From Pseudomonadota bacterium (GTDB taxonomy: Bacteria > Pseudomonadota > Alphaproteobacteria > Rhizobiales > MH13): DNA of 64,000 bases. Shown here in pieces: positions 28,599 to 37,468 of this stretch. Location: positions 248,001 through 312,000 of the forward strand of contig JBCCPK010000006.1 of the NCBI GenBank assembly GCA_039024915.1, read 5' to 3'. Made by a program: the position numbers and the translations under genes. The notes under the pieces were generated by a model. That model did not search any database. It was not told the DNA's origin and was given only the letters and a program-made list of their open reading frames with translations. Position 1 is the first letter of the stretch. Each line of letters starts with the position of its first letter.

Positions 28599-29426
28599 AA
28601 TCCGCGACAAACGGGCAAAGGGTTCGCAAGAACGCACGGTTTCTCTCAAGCTCTCTTCAGAAATTGGGGCGGCAGCAGGCAACGCTGAGCAAAGTCATAT
28701 CCTGTCCGCCGGAACTTAACCAAAGGGAAACAGACAACCAGCTTGTGCGCGATTTCGAGTTCCAGCCCGCTGAGGCAATTGGGTCACGCTTCCTTCCGTA
28801 TGGTCGAAGCCTTGCATTGGCGTTTTCGCAGGCGTACATGTGAAGTTGGCGGAGTGAAAACTTTGCCGTTTAAGGGTGTGGCCCTTTCCGCTACGAATCG
28901 GCGCAGATACTGCCCGACGCTCAAACGGCTAAGCAGCGACCTTGCGCAATCGGCAACAGTGTCGCCAATAGCCCAGCTCAACCATCCACGTGGACGCTTG
29001 AGCATAGGTTTTGTGTAGCGTCGGTGTTTGCAGGTCTCTGCGAACCATTGGTAGGCGGATGCAACACACGAAAACGGGCTCGCGCCCAAACGATTTGCGG
29101 CAAGGTTTAATAGGGAACCTTTGCCGCCTGAATAACCGGACTTTGAATGGCGGATTTCCGCGCGACAGCCGGCCAAAATGTGAATGGCCCATATCGGCGA
29201 GAGGGTAGCGCGCAGCCGCATGCCGTCTCCGGCATCGTGCGGTACACGTTGCGTAGCAGCCACGACTTCACCGGCAATCTCACTTGTGCCCAGTTCGCTT
29301 GGGGAATGCGACAGCATCGCGCCCAGGCGACCACGGCACTTTTCCACATGTCACCCATCAAGCGTCCCGGCGGAAGCGGCTTCAAAGACGCCGCACCGCC
29401 CCGGCGGCGCAAGGATTATCCATCTC
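28599..29426. other. Divergent amiC-rne region with long rne leader
   Basis: About 830 bases between divergent genes with no credible coding sequence; frames crossing it lack family features. It should hold the amiC promoter and a long 5' untranslated leader of rne. A long, structured rne leader fits the known autoregulation of RNase E through its own mRNA. The clearest structural element is the hairpin at 29097-29127. Confidence 0.5.
29097..29127 (+). repeat. Strong hairpin in the rne leader
   Basis: GCGGCAAGGTT pairs with AACCTTTGCCGC, leaving one bulged T and an 8-base loop. It lies 300 bases before the rne start codon. There is no T run after it, so it is more likely a leader structure than a terminator. 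Confidence 0.6.
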
Positions 29427-32042
29427 ATGTCATCGAAAATGCTTATCGATGCCACCCACCGGGAAGAAACCCGTGTGGTGGTCAAACGCGCCAATCGTGT
29501 TGAGGAATTTGATTTTGAAACCCAGGCGAAGAAACAGCTTCGCGGGAACATTTATCTAGCCAAAGTCACGCGGGTCGAACCGTCGCTGCAAGCGGCGTTT
29601 GTCGACTATGGCGGCAATCGGCACGGCTTCCTCGCTTTCTCCGAAATTCATCCCGACTACTACCAAATACCCCAGGCCGACCGCGACGCGTTGCTCGAGT
29701 ATGAGCGCCAGCAGCAAGCCGAGGACGAGGATGCGTCAACAGCTTTTTCAGAGATAGAAGAGCCTGAGATCGATGCTTCGCCCGCAGACGAAGGCGGCGC
29801 AGACGAACCCGCCGATGACAACGATCACGACGATACAGAAGATCTGGCCGAGGCTGCCGCAGACGAGCAAGACGCAGCGGAGGAAGGCGCAGCAGAGGAA
29901 AACGCGACTGAGACAGGTACAGATGAACCCGCTGACGACACCGTCATCGAACTGAAAGCCGATGGGATCGACGATATTGAGTTGACCTCCTCGGACGACA
30001 TCGCGGATCAAGCCGCCGAGAGCGTCGACGATGCGGGTTCCGATGATGTGCTTGAAGAAGTGCGTCCGCGTCGCCGTAACACGCGCCGCAACTATAAAAT
30101 TCAGGAAGTGATCAAGCGGCGGCAGATCATCTTGGTCCAGGTCGTCAAAGAAGAACGCGGCAACAAAGGCGCTGCGCTAACGACCTATCTTTCGCTTGCA
30201 GGACGCTATGCGGTCCTGATGCCCAACACGCCGCGGGGCGGCGGCATCTCGCGCAAGATTACGTCTGCATCGGATCGCAAGCGCCTGAAAGAGGTCGTCA
30301 GCGATCTCGACGTGCCGGACGGGATGGGCGTCATTCTGAGAACGGCAGGAGCGAACCGCACCAAGACCGAGATCAAACGCGACTTTGAGTACATGATGCG
30401 GCTTTGGGAAACCGTACGCGACCTGACTTTGAAGTCAGCAGCCCCGATGCTGGTGTACGAGGAAGGCAGCCTCATCAAGCGGTCAATCCGCGATCTGTAT
30501 TCGCGCGATATCGATAGCGTGCTGGTCGCTGGCGAAGACGGCTACCGCGAAGCCAAAGACTTCATGCGCATGCTGATGCCCAGCCACGCCAAGAACGTAC
30601 AAGCTTATCGTGAACCCACGCCGTTGTTCACCGCCCATGGTGTTGAGGAAGCGCTCGATACGATGTTCGAGCCGACCGTTCGGCTAAAATCAGGCGGTTA
30701 CTTGGTCATCAATCAGACCGAAGCGCTGGTCGCGATCGACGTCAATTCGGGCAAGTCCACGCGCGAGCACAATATTGAAGACACCGCCGTCCAAACCAAT
30801 CTCGAAGCTGCCGACGAAATCGCGCGGCAATTAAGGCTGCGCGACCTCGCCGGCCTCATCGTTTGCGACTTCATCGATATGGAGGAGAAGCGCAACAACA
30901 GAGCGGTCGAAAAGCGCATGAAAGATGCGCTCAAGGCAGACCGGGCGCGCATCCAGGTTGGCCGCATCTCGCATTTCGGCCTGCTTGAGATGTCTCGGCA
31001 ACGCATTCGCACATCGCTGCTTGAAAGCACCATGGAGCCCTGCCCTGATTGCGGCGGCACGGGTTTCATCCGCACGCCGTCCTTTGTTGCTTTGCAGGTC
31101 TTGCGTCAGGCTGAGTCCCAACTTCTGAAGCATACTGCGCACCATGCGCAGGTAAGCCTGCGCTCGGAAATTGCCGTGTATGTTCTCAATGAAAAGAGAG
31201 ACATGCTGGCGGATCTTGAAGCGCGCTATGGCCGGCGGGTCCATTTCTCGATTGACCCCAGCCTCGCAGCTGATGCGTTCACCGTCTCGCGCGGCGAAGC
31301 AGCCGACCCGCGCGACATCAAGGCGATCCCAACCGCGGCCGTCCAGCCAATGAGTGTGGACTATGATGATCAGGAAGCTGACGCCGCCGCAGAAGCTGCT
31401 GAAGCCGCACAACTGGCAGAGGAAGTGGAAGGAAGCGACGACGCAAATACCGGCGAAAACGGAGATGGCCGCCGCAAACGCAGGCGTCGCAGACGTCGTC
31501 GCAATGAGGATACCGAAGCCGAAACGACGGAAGTCGCCGACGCAGCAGGGGACCCGGAAGGCGCGACCGAAAGCGTGGACGCAGAAAGCGCTGACACCGA
31601 CGAAGAGGCGGAACCCAAACGTAAGCGCCGTTCGCGCCGTGGTGGTCGCCGCCGTCGCGGGGGTCGTGGTGCCCAAAGTGCAAATGGTGAGACCGCTGGC
31701 GAAGCCGATGACGACGTCCAGGCTAGTGAGGAACTGGTCGGGGACGCTGCCTCAGCCGCACAGGTTGAAGACAGCTTGGCAGACGCAGAGCCGAGCGAAG
31801 GCGATGCGGTCGAGATCACACTAGCTGACAAGACAGACAGTGCGGCTGAGGAAGTCGCCGCCGAGGACGCTGGTAACGCGCAGACAAACGGATCGGCCGT
31901 GGCGGAAACGCAACCAGCCGAAAAAGAACCAGAGCCAGAGCCAGCTCCCGAACGGCAGCCTGAGCCTGTGCTTGAAAGCTCGCAACCAGAGGATGAGGGA
32001 CCGAAGCGCAAAGGATGGTGGCAGCGCCGATCCTTCTTCTGA
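29427..32042 (+). CDS. rne: Ribonuclease E
   Basis: Endonuclease that starts mRNA decay and processes rRNA and tRNA. The start is ATG 29427 (MSSKMLIDATHREETRVVV); 871 residues. The S1 RNA-binding region begins near residue 35 but is interrupted by an acidic, low-complexity insertion (about residues 95-215), as in other alphaproteobacterial RNase E. Catalytic Asp438 (AIDVNSGKS) and Asp481 (CDFIDME) are 43 residues apart, as in E. coli. The zinc-link is CPDCGGTG (539-546). The tail (630-871) alternates basic RRKRRRRRRRRN and GRRRRGGRGA patches with acidic stretches and is probably the degradosome scaffold. The last residues are GWWQRRSFF. Confidence 0.96.
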   Translation: MSSKMLIDATHREETRVVVKRANRVEEFDFETQAKKQLRGNIYLAKVTRVEPSLQAAFVDYGGNRHGFLAFSEIHPDYYQIPQADRDALLEYERQQQAEDEDASTAFSEIEEPEIDASPADEGGADEPADDNDHDDTEDLAEAAADEQDAAEEGAAEENATETGTDEPADDTVIELKADGIDDIELTSSDDIADQAAESVDDAGSDDVLEEVRPRRRNTRRNYKIQEVIKRRQIILVQVVKEERGNKGAALTTYLSLAGRYAVLMPNTPRGGGISRKITSASDRKRLKEVVSDLDVPDGMGVILRTAGANRTKTEIKRDFEYMMRLWETVRDLTLKSAAPMLVYEEGSLIKRSIRDLYSRDIDSVLVAGEDGYREAKDFMRMLMPSHAKNVQAYREPTPLFTAHGVEEALDTMFEPTVRLKSGGYLVINQTEALVAIDVNSGKSTREHNIEDTAVQTNLEAADEIARQLRLRDLAGLIVCDFIDMEEKRNNRAVEKRMKDALKADRARIQVGRISHFGLLEMSRQRIRTSLLESTMEPCPDCGGTGFIRTPSFVALQVLRQAESQLLKHTAHHAQVSLRSEIAVYVLNEKRDMLADLEARYGRRVHFSIDPSLAADAFTVSRGEAADPRDIKAIPTAAVQPMSVDYDDQEADAAAEAAEAAQLAEEVEGSDDANTGENGDGRRKRRRRRRRRNEDTEAETTEVADAAGDPEGATESVDAESADTDEEAEPKRKRRSRRGGRRRRGGRGAQSANGETAGEADDDVQASEELVGDAASAAQVEDSLADAEPSEGDAVEITLADKTDSAAEEVAAEDAGNAQTNGSAVAETQPAEKEPEPEPAPERQPEPVLESSQPEDEGPKRKGWWQRRSFF

Positions 32043-32094
32043 TAGGCTCGACCTTCGCGTTCGTGTTTGACGTAACCGTTCCACTTGTTTCACC

Positions 32095-32556
32095 GTGAAC
32101 GCGCTACCCGCCAATACTGGCCCGAGAGTCGCAGTGCGCGCCCTTATCGTCCAAGACGGTCGGCTGCTGCTCGTGAACGCGTACCGCGAAGGCGATTCTG
32201 ACCTTTGGTGTGCGCCCGGCGGCGGCGTTGAGCTTCACGGATCACTGCACGACAATCTGATGCGAGAGGTCCATGAAGAAACGGGGCTGACGGTTCACGT
32301 TGGCGATCTGGCAGGGGTGAACGAGTTTCACGATCCTGCCGGCTCATTCCATCAGGTTGAGATCTTCTTCCATGCGCGCATTGCGGCGGGCGCACTGGAT
32401 CCTGCGTGGCGTGATCTTGACCAAATCGTCTCCAAACGCCACTTTTTCTCGCCAGAGGAGATGCGCGCCGTTCGATACAAGCCGGACGCACTTGCGCGCA
32501 TGGCATTCGATGTCGGTACCGCGCGCTACGATCCGCTTGAACGGATTGTCCGCTAG
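32095..32556 (+). CDS. NUDIX hydrolase
   Basis: 153-residue NUDIX hydrolase of unknown substrate. The NUDIX box reads GGGVELHG then REVHEETGL; the catalytic REVHEE is intact. The first glutamate of the consensus GX5E is replaced by Gly. The start is GTG 32095, 52 bases after rne, so it may be co-transcribed with it. Its end overlaps the convergent aminotransferase stop by 4 bases. Substrates could be nucleoside diphosphate derivatives, but the sequence does not tell. Confidence 0.85.
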   Translation: MNALPANTGPRVAVRALIVQDGRLLLVNAYREGDSDLWCAPGGGVELHGSLHDNLMREVHEETGLTVHVGDLAGVNEFHDPAGSFHQVEIFFHARIAAGALDPAWRDLDQIVSKRHFFSPEEMRAVRYKPDALARMAFDVGTARYDPLERIVR

Positions 32557-33728
32557 AGCCGCGCTTCCAACCAGTCCGCAAGCATCAAGGCCGCCGGTTC
32601 GATTTGCTCGTGCGGCCCCGCATAGGAAAGGCGGACAGCGGACGCCCCAAAACGCGGGTCGAAATCAACTCCGGGCGTAATCGCGATACCGGTCTCGCTG
32701 AGAAGCGCATGGCATAGCTCGATTGACGTTTCACCGGAGCGTAGGAAGCGCTCGATCGGCCAATACAGGTAGAAAGCCCCATCGGCTGGAGGATTACCGC
32801 GGATGTGCAGGCGTTCCTGAACCTTCATGAGGGTTGCACGATTGCGCGCATAACCGGCCTTTATGCGCTCATAGTCAGCCGTCATCTCAAACGCGACTTC
32901 CGCAGCATGTTGAGCGAGCGTTGGCGGGCAGATGAACAGGTTCTGGGCAAGGGCTTCAGCTGGACGAACCAGCCGTTCGGGCAACACCATCCATCCGATC
33001 CGCCAGCCGGTCATGCAGAAGTATTTGCTGAATGAGTTGATGACGATCGCATCGGGATCGAACTCGAGGGCGCAGTGCTCCTCACCTTCGAAAACAAGCC
33101 CGTGATAGATTTCGTCAGAAAGGAACCAGATACCAGCATCTCGACAGGTTTGCGCAAGTGCTCGCAGCGCATTGGCGGGCATTACGGTTCCGGTCGGGTT
33201 GTTCGGTGAGGCAATCAGAATCGCTTTGATCGGTGTTTTTTCATGCTGCGCCGTCAGTGCCTCAGGGGTGACCACCCAGCCGGTTTCGGCCGACAAATCA
33301 ATTTCGACAGGCTCTAAGCCTAAGGCTTGAACAATGTTGCGGTAGGCGGGGTAGCCTGGACGCGGCAAGGCAATCCGATCACCTGGCTCGCAGAGCAGAA
33401 GAAACGCCAGTGAAAAGCCGGCCGATGAGCCCGTGGTGACCATGACCCGCTGCGGATCAAGATCCATGGAGAACCGCTCACGATAGAAACGCGCGATGCG
33501 CGCACGCAGGTCGGCGCGGCCCGACGCTTCAGTGTACCCCAGAGGTGCCCTTTGCAGCCTTTCAACTGCTGCCTGCTGCACGGCCTCCGGCGGAGCAACG
33601 CCCGGTTGGCCAAGTTCGAGGTGGAACGTCGGCAAGCCCTTGGCTTCGCGTGCGTTTGCAGCTGCTAGAATATCCATCGCCAAGAACGGCTCCACCCGAC
33701 GCGAGCGAGCGACGGCGCGGACACTCAT
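32553..33728 (-). CDS. Class I/II PLP-dependent aminotransferase
   Basis: Fold-type I aminotransferase of 391 residues from ATG 33728 (MSVRAVARSRRVEPF). The PLP lysine is in NSFSKYFCMTGWRIGW. PLP-binding motifs ASPNNPTG and SDEIYHGLVF and an arginine near the C-terminus (VRLSYAG) are present. The pattern fits aspartate or aromatic aminotransferase-like enzymes of subgroup I-gamma; the exact amino donor cannot be read from sequence. The upstream frame extends to 33806 but looks non-coding. Confidence 0.88.
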   Translation of the reverse strand: MSVRAVARSRRVEPFLAMDILAAANAREAKGLPTFHLELGQPGVAPPEAVQQAAVERLQRAPLGYTEASGRADLRARIARFYRERFSMDLDPQRVMVTTGSSAGFSLAFLLLCEPGDRIALPRPGYPAYRNIVQALGLEPVEIDLSAETGWVVTPEALTAQHEKTPIKAILIASPNNPTGTVMPANALRALAQTCRDAGIWFLSDEIYHGLVFEGEEHCALEFDPDAIVINSFSKYFCMTGWRIGWMVLPERLVRPAEALAQNLFICPPTLAQHAAEVAFEMTADYERIKAGYARNRATLMKVQERLHIRGNPPADGAFYLYWPIERFLRSGETSIELCHALLSETGIAITPGVDFDPRFGASAVRLSYAGPHEQIEPAALMLADWLEARL

Positions 33729-34005
33729 ATGCCGGTGTTGGCGGTGCGGGTTGGGATGGGTACGAGACAAGGTGACATCCTGGTGACGTGCGCAAGTGAT
33801 TGGCACAGGCGGGCTCCGGAAGATGGGTTTGAATGGCTGACCTATACAGGCTTTGCAACCGGTATGACGAAGCGGGCGACGTGCGTTCGCAGAGCGGCGC
33901 GAGATTGACGCGGTCGAGGTGGATGTTAGCTTTGGACGATCATTGGGAGGAACAATGCCGCTTTGTGCCTAATTACGGCCACTCGGCGGTCACAAAACGC
34001 TACGC

Positions 34006-35463
34006 ATGACACAGACTTATCGCGCATCCTGCCATTCCCCTGCATCGGCTCTACGGTCAACGACCGGCCCCAGCCCACGGGTTTCAATCGCGCATCGCTT
34101 GGGCGCGGCTTGCGCGAGGGCGGTGATCTTCTCACTCGTCATGGCGCTATCGTTGACCTCGGTCTGGGTCAGCCGCGCCGATGCGCAGGTTCGGATCTCT
34201 GTGCTCCGCGACGCTGAAGTGGAAGCCCTGATCAACAGCTATATGAGGCCAATTCTCAGGGCAGCGAACCTGGGCGGAGGATCGACCCAAGTTGTCATTG
34301 TCAACGATCGTGACTTCAATGCGTTTGTGGCTGATAGCCGCCGTATCTTTATCAATGTCGGCGCTATCATGCAGGCCGATACGCCGAACGAGATCATCGG
34401 CGTGCTGGCGCACGAAACCGGCCACTTGGCCGGCGCGCACCTCTCACGGCTACGCCAACAGGTGGCGAGAGCACAACTGATTTCCGCGGCGTCTATGATC
34501 GCTGGCGCGATAGCGGCCGGCGCGGCAGTTGCATCTGGCGACGGCCAAGCCGCGCGTGCAGCTCAAGGCGCAGCCTTGGGTGGCAGTGAGCTCGCCAACC
34601 GAACGCTTCTGGCCTATCAGCGTGAGGAAGAATTGGCGGCGGACCGGGCAGCGATCTCTTACCTGAATGCGACCGGGCAGTCTGGCGAAGGTATGCTCCG
34701 GGTGTTTGAGCGCTTCGCCGACCAAACCATGTTCACTGGACGCTTCGTCGATCCGTATATCCGCTCGCATCCGATGGCGCGGGATCGGATCTCTCAAATC
34801 GAGCGATTGGTGCAGCGCAGCCCGCACTTCGGTCGGCGAGACGCCCCCGAATTACAGCAACGCCACGATCTCGCCGTTGCTCGGCTGACGGCAATGATCG
34901 ATGGTCCGCGTACAGTCGCACGACGCTATCCGAACTCCGATCGGTCCTTGGCGGCACGGTACGCGCGCGCCATCGTTACCGGGCAGACAAGGCCAGCCAA
35001 CGAGGCGGTCCGGGAGTTTGACCAGCTGATCCGCGAACAACCCAGCAACCCATTTTTCTGGGAGCAACGCGGCACCGTTCAATTTGAATCGGGCAATCCC
35101 AGAGAAGCGGCCCAAAGCTGGGCGCGGGCTTTGGAGCTTGCGCCTGACAATCCGATCTTACGGGTCTATTACGGTGCCGCGCTAGCCGAGACGGGCGACA
35201 GCGGTCTGCTTGGCAACGCGATTGCGCAGCTCGAAAGAGGCCTGGGTGCTGATCCAGGCCTTGCCTTCGGCTTCCGCTTCCTCGGCCAGGCTTATGCGCG
35301 CCAAGGCAACACAGCGATGGCCCAACTGGCATCGGGATTGGAGGCCTTTGCTCGCGGTGACATCGAGGGCGCAAAGGGGTTCGCACGTCGAGCCCAGCAG
35401 GGGCTGAGCCGCGGCTCGTCGGGCTGGTTACGGGCGCAGGATATCATAGCCTATGATCCATAA
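34006..35463 (+). CDS. M48 metalloprotease with TPR repeats (BepA/YfgC-like)
   Basis: Periplasmic protease-chaperone family involved in outer-membrane protein and LPS-transport quality control. 485 residues. A hydrophobic export signal (about 38-60, FSLVMALSL to VSRADAQ) follows a long N-terminus; GTG 34123 would give a shorter one. The zinc site is HETGH (His136, His140) with Glu209 in EEELAADR. The C-terminal half (about 300-480) contains TPR-like helical repeats (NPFFWEQRGTVQFESGNPREAAQSWARAL). The DsbA-like gene follows by 34 bases, consistent with a periplasmic quality-control pair. Confidence 0.9.
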   Translation: MTQTYRASCHSPASALRSTTGPSPRVSIAHRLGAACARAVIFSLVMALSLTSVWVSRADAQVRISVLRDAEVEALINSYMRPILRAANLGGGSTQVVIVNDRDFNAFVADSRRIFINVGAIMQADTPNEIIGVLAHETGHLAGAHLSRLRQQVARAQLISAASMIAGAIAAGAAVASGDGQAARAAQGAALGGSELANRTLLAYQREEELAADRAAISYLNATGQSGEGMLRVFERFADQTMFTGRFVDPYIRSHPMARDRISQIERLVQRSPHFGRRDAPELQQRHDLAVARLTAMIDGPRTVARRYPNSDRSLAARYARAIVTGQTRPANEAVREFDQLIREQPSNPFFWEQRGTVQFESGNPREAAQSWARALELAPDNPILRVYYGAALAETGDSGLLGNAIAQLERGLGADPGLAFGFRFLGQAYARQGNTAMAQLASGLEAFARGDIEGAKGFARRAQQGLSRGSSGWLRAQDIIAYDP

Positions 35464-35497
35464 TGATGACGTTTGACCAGCCGGCCAAGGAGTGCGT

Positions 35498-36385
35498 ATG
35501 CGAGCTGTGATCGCTATTTGCGCCGTGGCTGCGGTCGTTGTGCCCGTCGCCGTTGCGACCGGTATACTTATTACCGCATCTGATCCACGCGAACCCAGCG
35601 CGCCGGTGGCGGATGCTCCTTCCAACCAGACCAGCGAGCCGCCAATCGCTTTGCTGGACGAGCCCAGCGCATTGGCGTCGCTGGCGGCGGCTGATCCCCA
35701 GGCCGCGATGGCGCTGGTCCGCAACGCCCTTCTAGCAGACCCTTCCATTCTTGAGGAAGCGATCAACGCCCTTGAGGCGTTTCGTTTCGCTGAGGCCGAA
35801 GCCCGCAGTTCAGAGCTGATAGCGGAAAGCGCTGAAGCGCTTCTGTCGACACAGCATGCGAGTGTTCTGGGCAATCCAGACGGTACCGTCACGCTGGTCG
35901 AGTTTCTCGATTACAATTGCGGCTTCTGCAAAAGGGCGCATGCAGACGTCCTGGCCCTGATCGAAAGCGAACCCAACCTGCGGGTCCTTGTGAAGGACTT
36001 TCCTGTGTTGGGACCAGGCTCGCTTGAAGCAGCGCGCGTCGCAATCGCCTTCCGCCAGAGTGGCGGCGATATGCTTGCTTTCATCGACACGATGATGGCG
36101 CAGACAGATCGCCGAGCCGACGCAACCCTTGCAACCGAGGTCGCCCTTTCACTGGGTGCCGATCAGGGGGAGCTGGAAACGCTCGCCACAGATGACGCCA
36201 TATTGGAGGGCATCAGCGCATCCTATGGGCTTGCGGAGCTTCTTGGTATCACTGGCACGCCTGCGTTTGTTGTGGGCAACGAACTGATCATGGGAGCCGT
36301 CGGTTTCGAGCGGCTGGCAATGGCGATCCAAACAGCGCAAGCTTCGCTGGGTACAGAACCGCTTATCGAAGACGGTTCAAATTGA
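35498..36385 (+). CDS. DsbA-family thiol-disulfide oxidoreductase
   Basis: Periplasmic protein of 295 residues. AAGGAG sits 5 bases before ATG 35498, so this start is preferred over GTG 35492. It has an N-terminal signal or anchor (AVIAICAVAAVVVPVAVATGILI), an alpha-helical Ala-rich region (about 50-120), then a thioredoxin fold with active-site CGFC (Cys141, Cys144) and the cis-proline loop GITGTPAFVVG. The N-terminal helical extension resembles Com1/ScsC-type proteins rather than classical DsbA. It could oxidise or isomerise disulfides; which one cannot be read. Confidence 0.9.
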   Translation: MRAVIAICAVAAVVVPVAVATGILITASDPREPSAPVADAPSNQTSEPPIALLDEPSALASLAAADPQAAMALVRNALLADPSILEEAINALEAFRFAEAEARSSELIAESAEALLSTQHASVLGNPDGTVTLVEFLDYNCGFCKRAHADVLALIESEPNLRVLVKDFPVLGPGSLEAARVAIAFRQSGGDMLAFIDTMMAQTDRRADATLATEVALSLGADQGELETLATDDAILEGISASYGLAELLGITGTPAFVVGNELIMGAVGFERLAMAIQTAQASLGTEPLIEDGSN

Positions 36386-36442
36386 TCGGTAACGGGCTGA
36401 GGCTCGCCAACGCCTGACCCGATCGACGAATTAGGGTCAGCC

Positions 36443-36880
36443 ATGGCAACCATCACCATACTCAACGGTCCAAACCTCAACCTGCTTGGACAGCGTGAAC
36501 CGGACGTTTACGGCCATCAATCGCTGGACGACATCGAAGCCATGTGCCGCGATCACGCAGCGGCGCTCGATATGGAGGTCGATTTTCGCCAATCCAACCA
36601 TGAAGGTGTCCTGATTGACTGGGTCCATGAGGCGCGGCGCGTTGCCGATGGCTTGATCTGCAATTTTGGCGGACTGAGCCACACCTCTATATCGCTTCAT
36701 GACGCACTAAGGGCACTCGAAATTCCGATCATCGAGGTTCATCTGAGCAATATTCACGCACGCGAAGCGTTTCGTGAGCACAGTCTGACTGCCCAAGCGT
36801 CGACCGGAGCAATCCTGGGACTGGGCGCGGAAGGCTATCGCTTGGCACTTACAGCAATGGCTGAGTTGGTGGACGGCTAG
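36443..36880 (+). CDS. aroQ: Type II 3-dehydroquinate dehydratase
   Basis: Third step of the shikimate pathway (3-dehydroquinate to 3-dehydroshikimate). 145 residues, usual length. The signature GPNLNLLGQREPDVYG holds the catalytic Tyr23, and NFGGLSHTSISLHDAL and EVHLSNIHAREAFREHS complete the active site. In alphaproteobacteria the gene commonly precedes accBC, as here. Confidence 0.96.
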   Translation: MATITILNGPNLNLLGQREPDVYGHQSLDDIEAMCRDHAAALDMEVDFRQSNHEGVLIDWVHEARRVADGLICNFGGLSHTSISLHDALRALEIPIIEVHLSNIHAREAFREHSLTAQASTGAILGLGAEGYRLALTAMAELVDG

Positions 36881-36972
36881 CGAGCAAGTCGCTATACCCC
36901 GCCAGCTGTCAGCTTCACCGCACTGGTGGGTGGCCTTCGTTCTGATTTTCAACAAGCAGTTTGTTCGTTCCC

Positions 36973-37458
36973 ATGTCGAAATCCAAAGCCACGCTCGATC
37001 CCGATTTTATCCGTCAGCTCGCATTACTTCTCAATGAGACGGATTTGACGGAAATTGAGGTTGAGCAGGATTCGATGCGGGTGCGTATCGCCCGCACGCC
37101 GGCTCCTATCGCGCAGACCACCCATGTGGCTGCACCGATTGCACCACCGGCAGCTCCGTCTGCGCCAGCGCCCGCAGCCGGAACCAGCGCCAACGATCAA
37201 CCAGCGGCAGGGCAGAGCGCTGATGGCGAAGCGGTGCGGTCACCGATGGTTGGCACCGCCTACTTGTCTCCAGAGCCGGGGGCTGACGCCTACATCAAAG
37301 TTGGCGATGAGGTCCGCGAGGGGCAGACCTTGCTCATCGTCGAAGCAATGAAAACCATGAATCAGATAGAGGCGCCGCGCGCGGGCGTCATTGAGGACAT
37401 TCTGGTCAACGACAAGCAGCCCGTCGAATTCGGCGAGCCTCTCGTCGTGATCCGGTGA
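36973..37458 (+). CDS. accB: Biotin carboxyl carrier protein of acetyl-CoA carboxylase
   Basis: Carries biotin between the carboxylase and carboxyltransferase in fatty-acid synthesis. 161 residues from ATG 36973 ([12 protein letters not shown]); the frame extends back to TTG 36961. An N-terminal helical part is joined by an Ala/Pro-rich linker (about 43-85) to the biotinyl domain, with Lys127 in VEAMKTMNQ as the biotin site. accC starts 10 bases downstream. Confidence 0.96.
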   Translation: MSKSKATLDPDFIRQLALLLNETDLTEIEVEQDSMRVRIARTPAPIAQTTHVAAPIAPPAAPSAPAPAAGTSANDQPAAGQSADGEAVRSPMVGTAYLSPEPGADAYIKVGDEVREGQTLLIVEAMKTMNQIEAPRAGVIEDILVNDKQPVEFGEPLVVIR

Positions 37459-37468
37459 GGCTACGGCC

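Noticed and set aside
30831-31676. 281-codon open frame opposite rne
   Set aside because: Complement of the repetitive acidic and basic tail of RNase E; no independent features.
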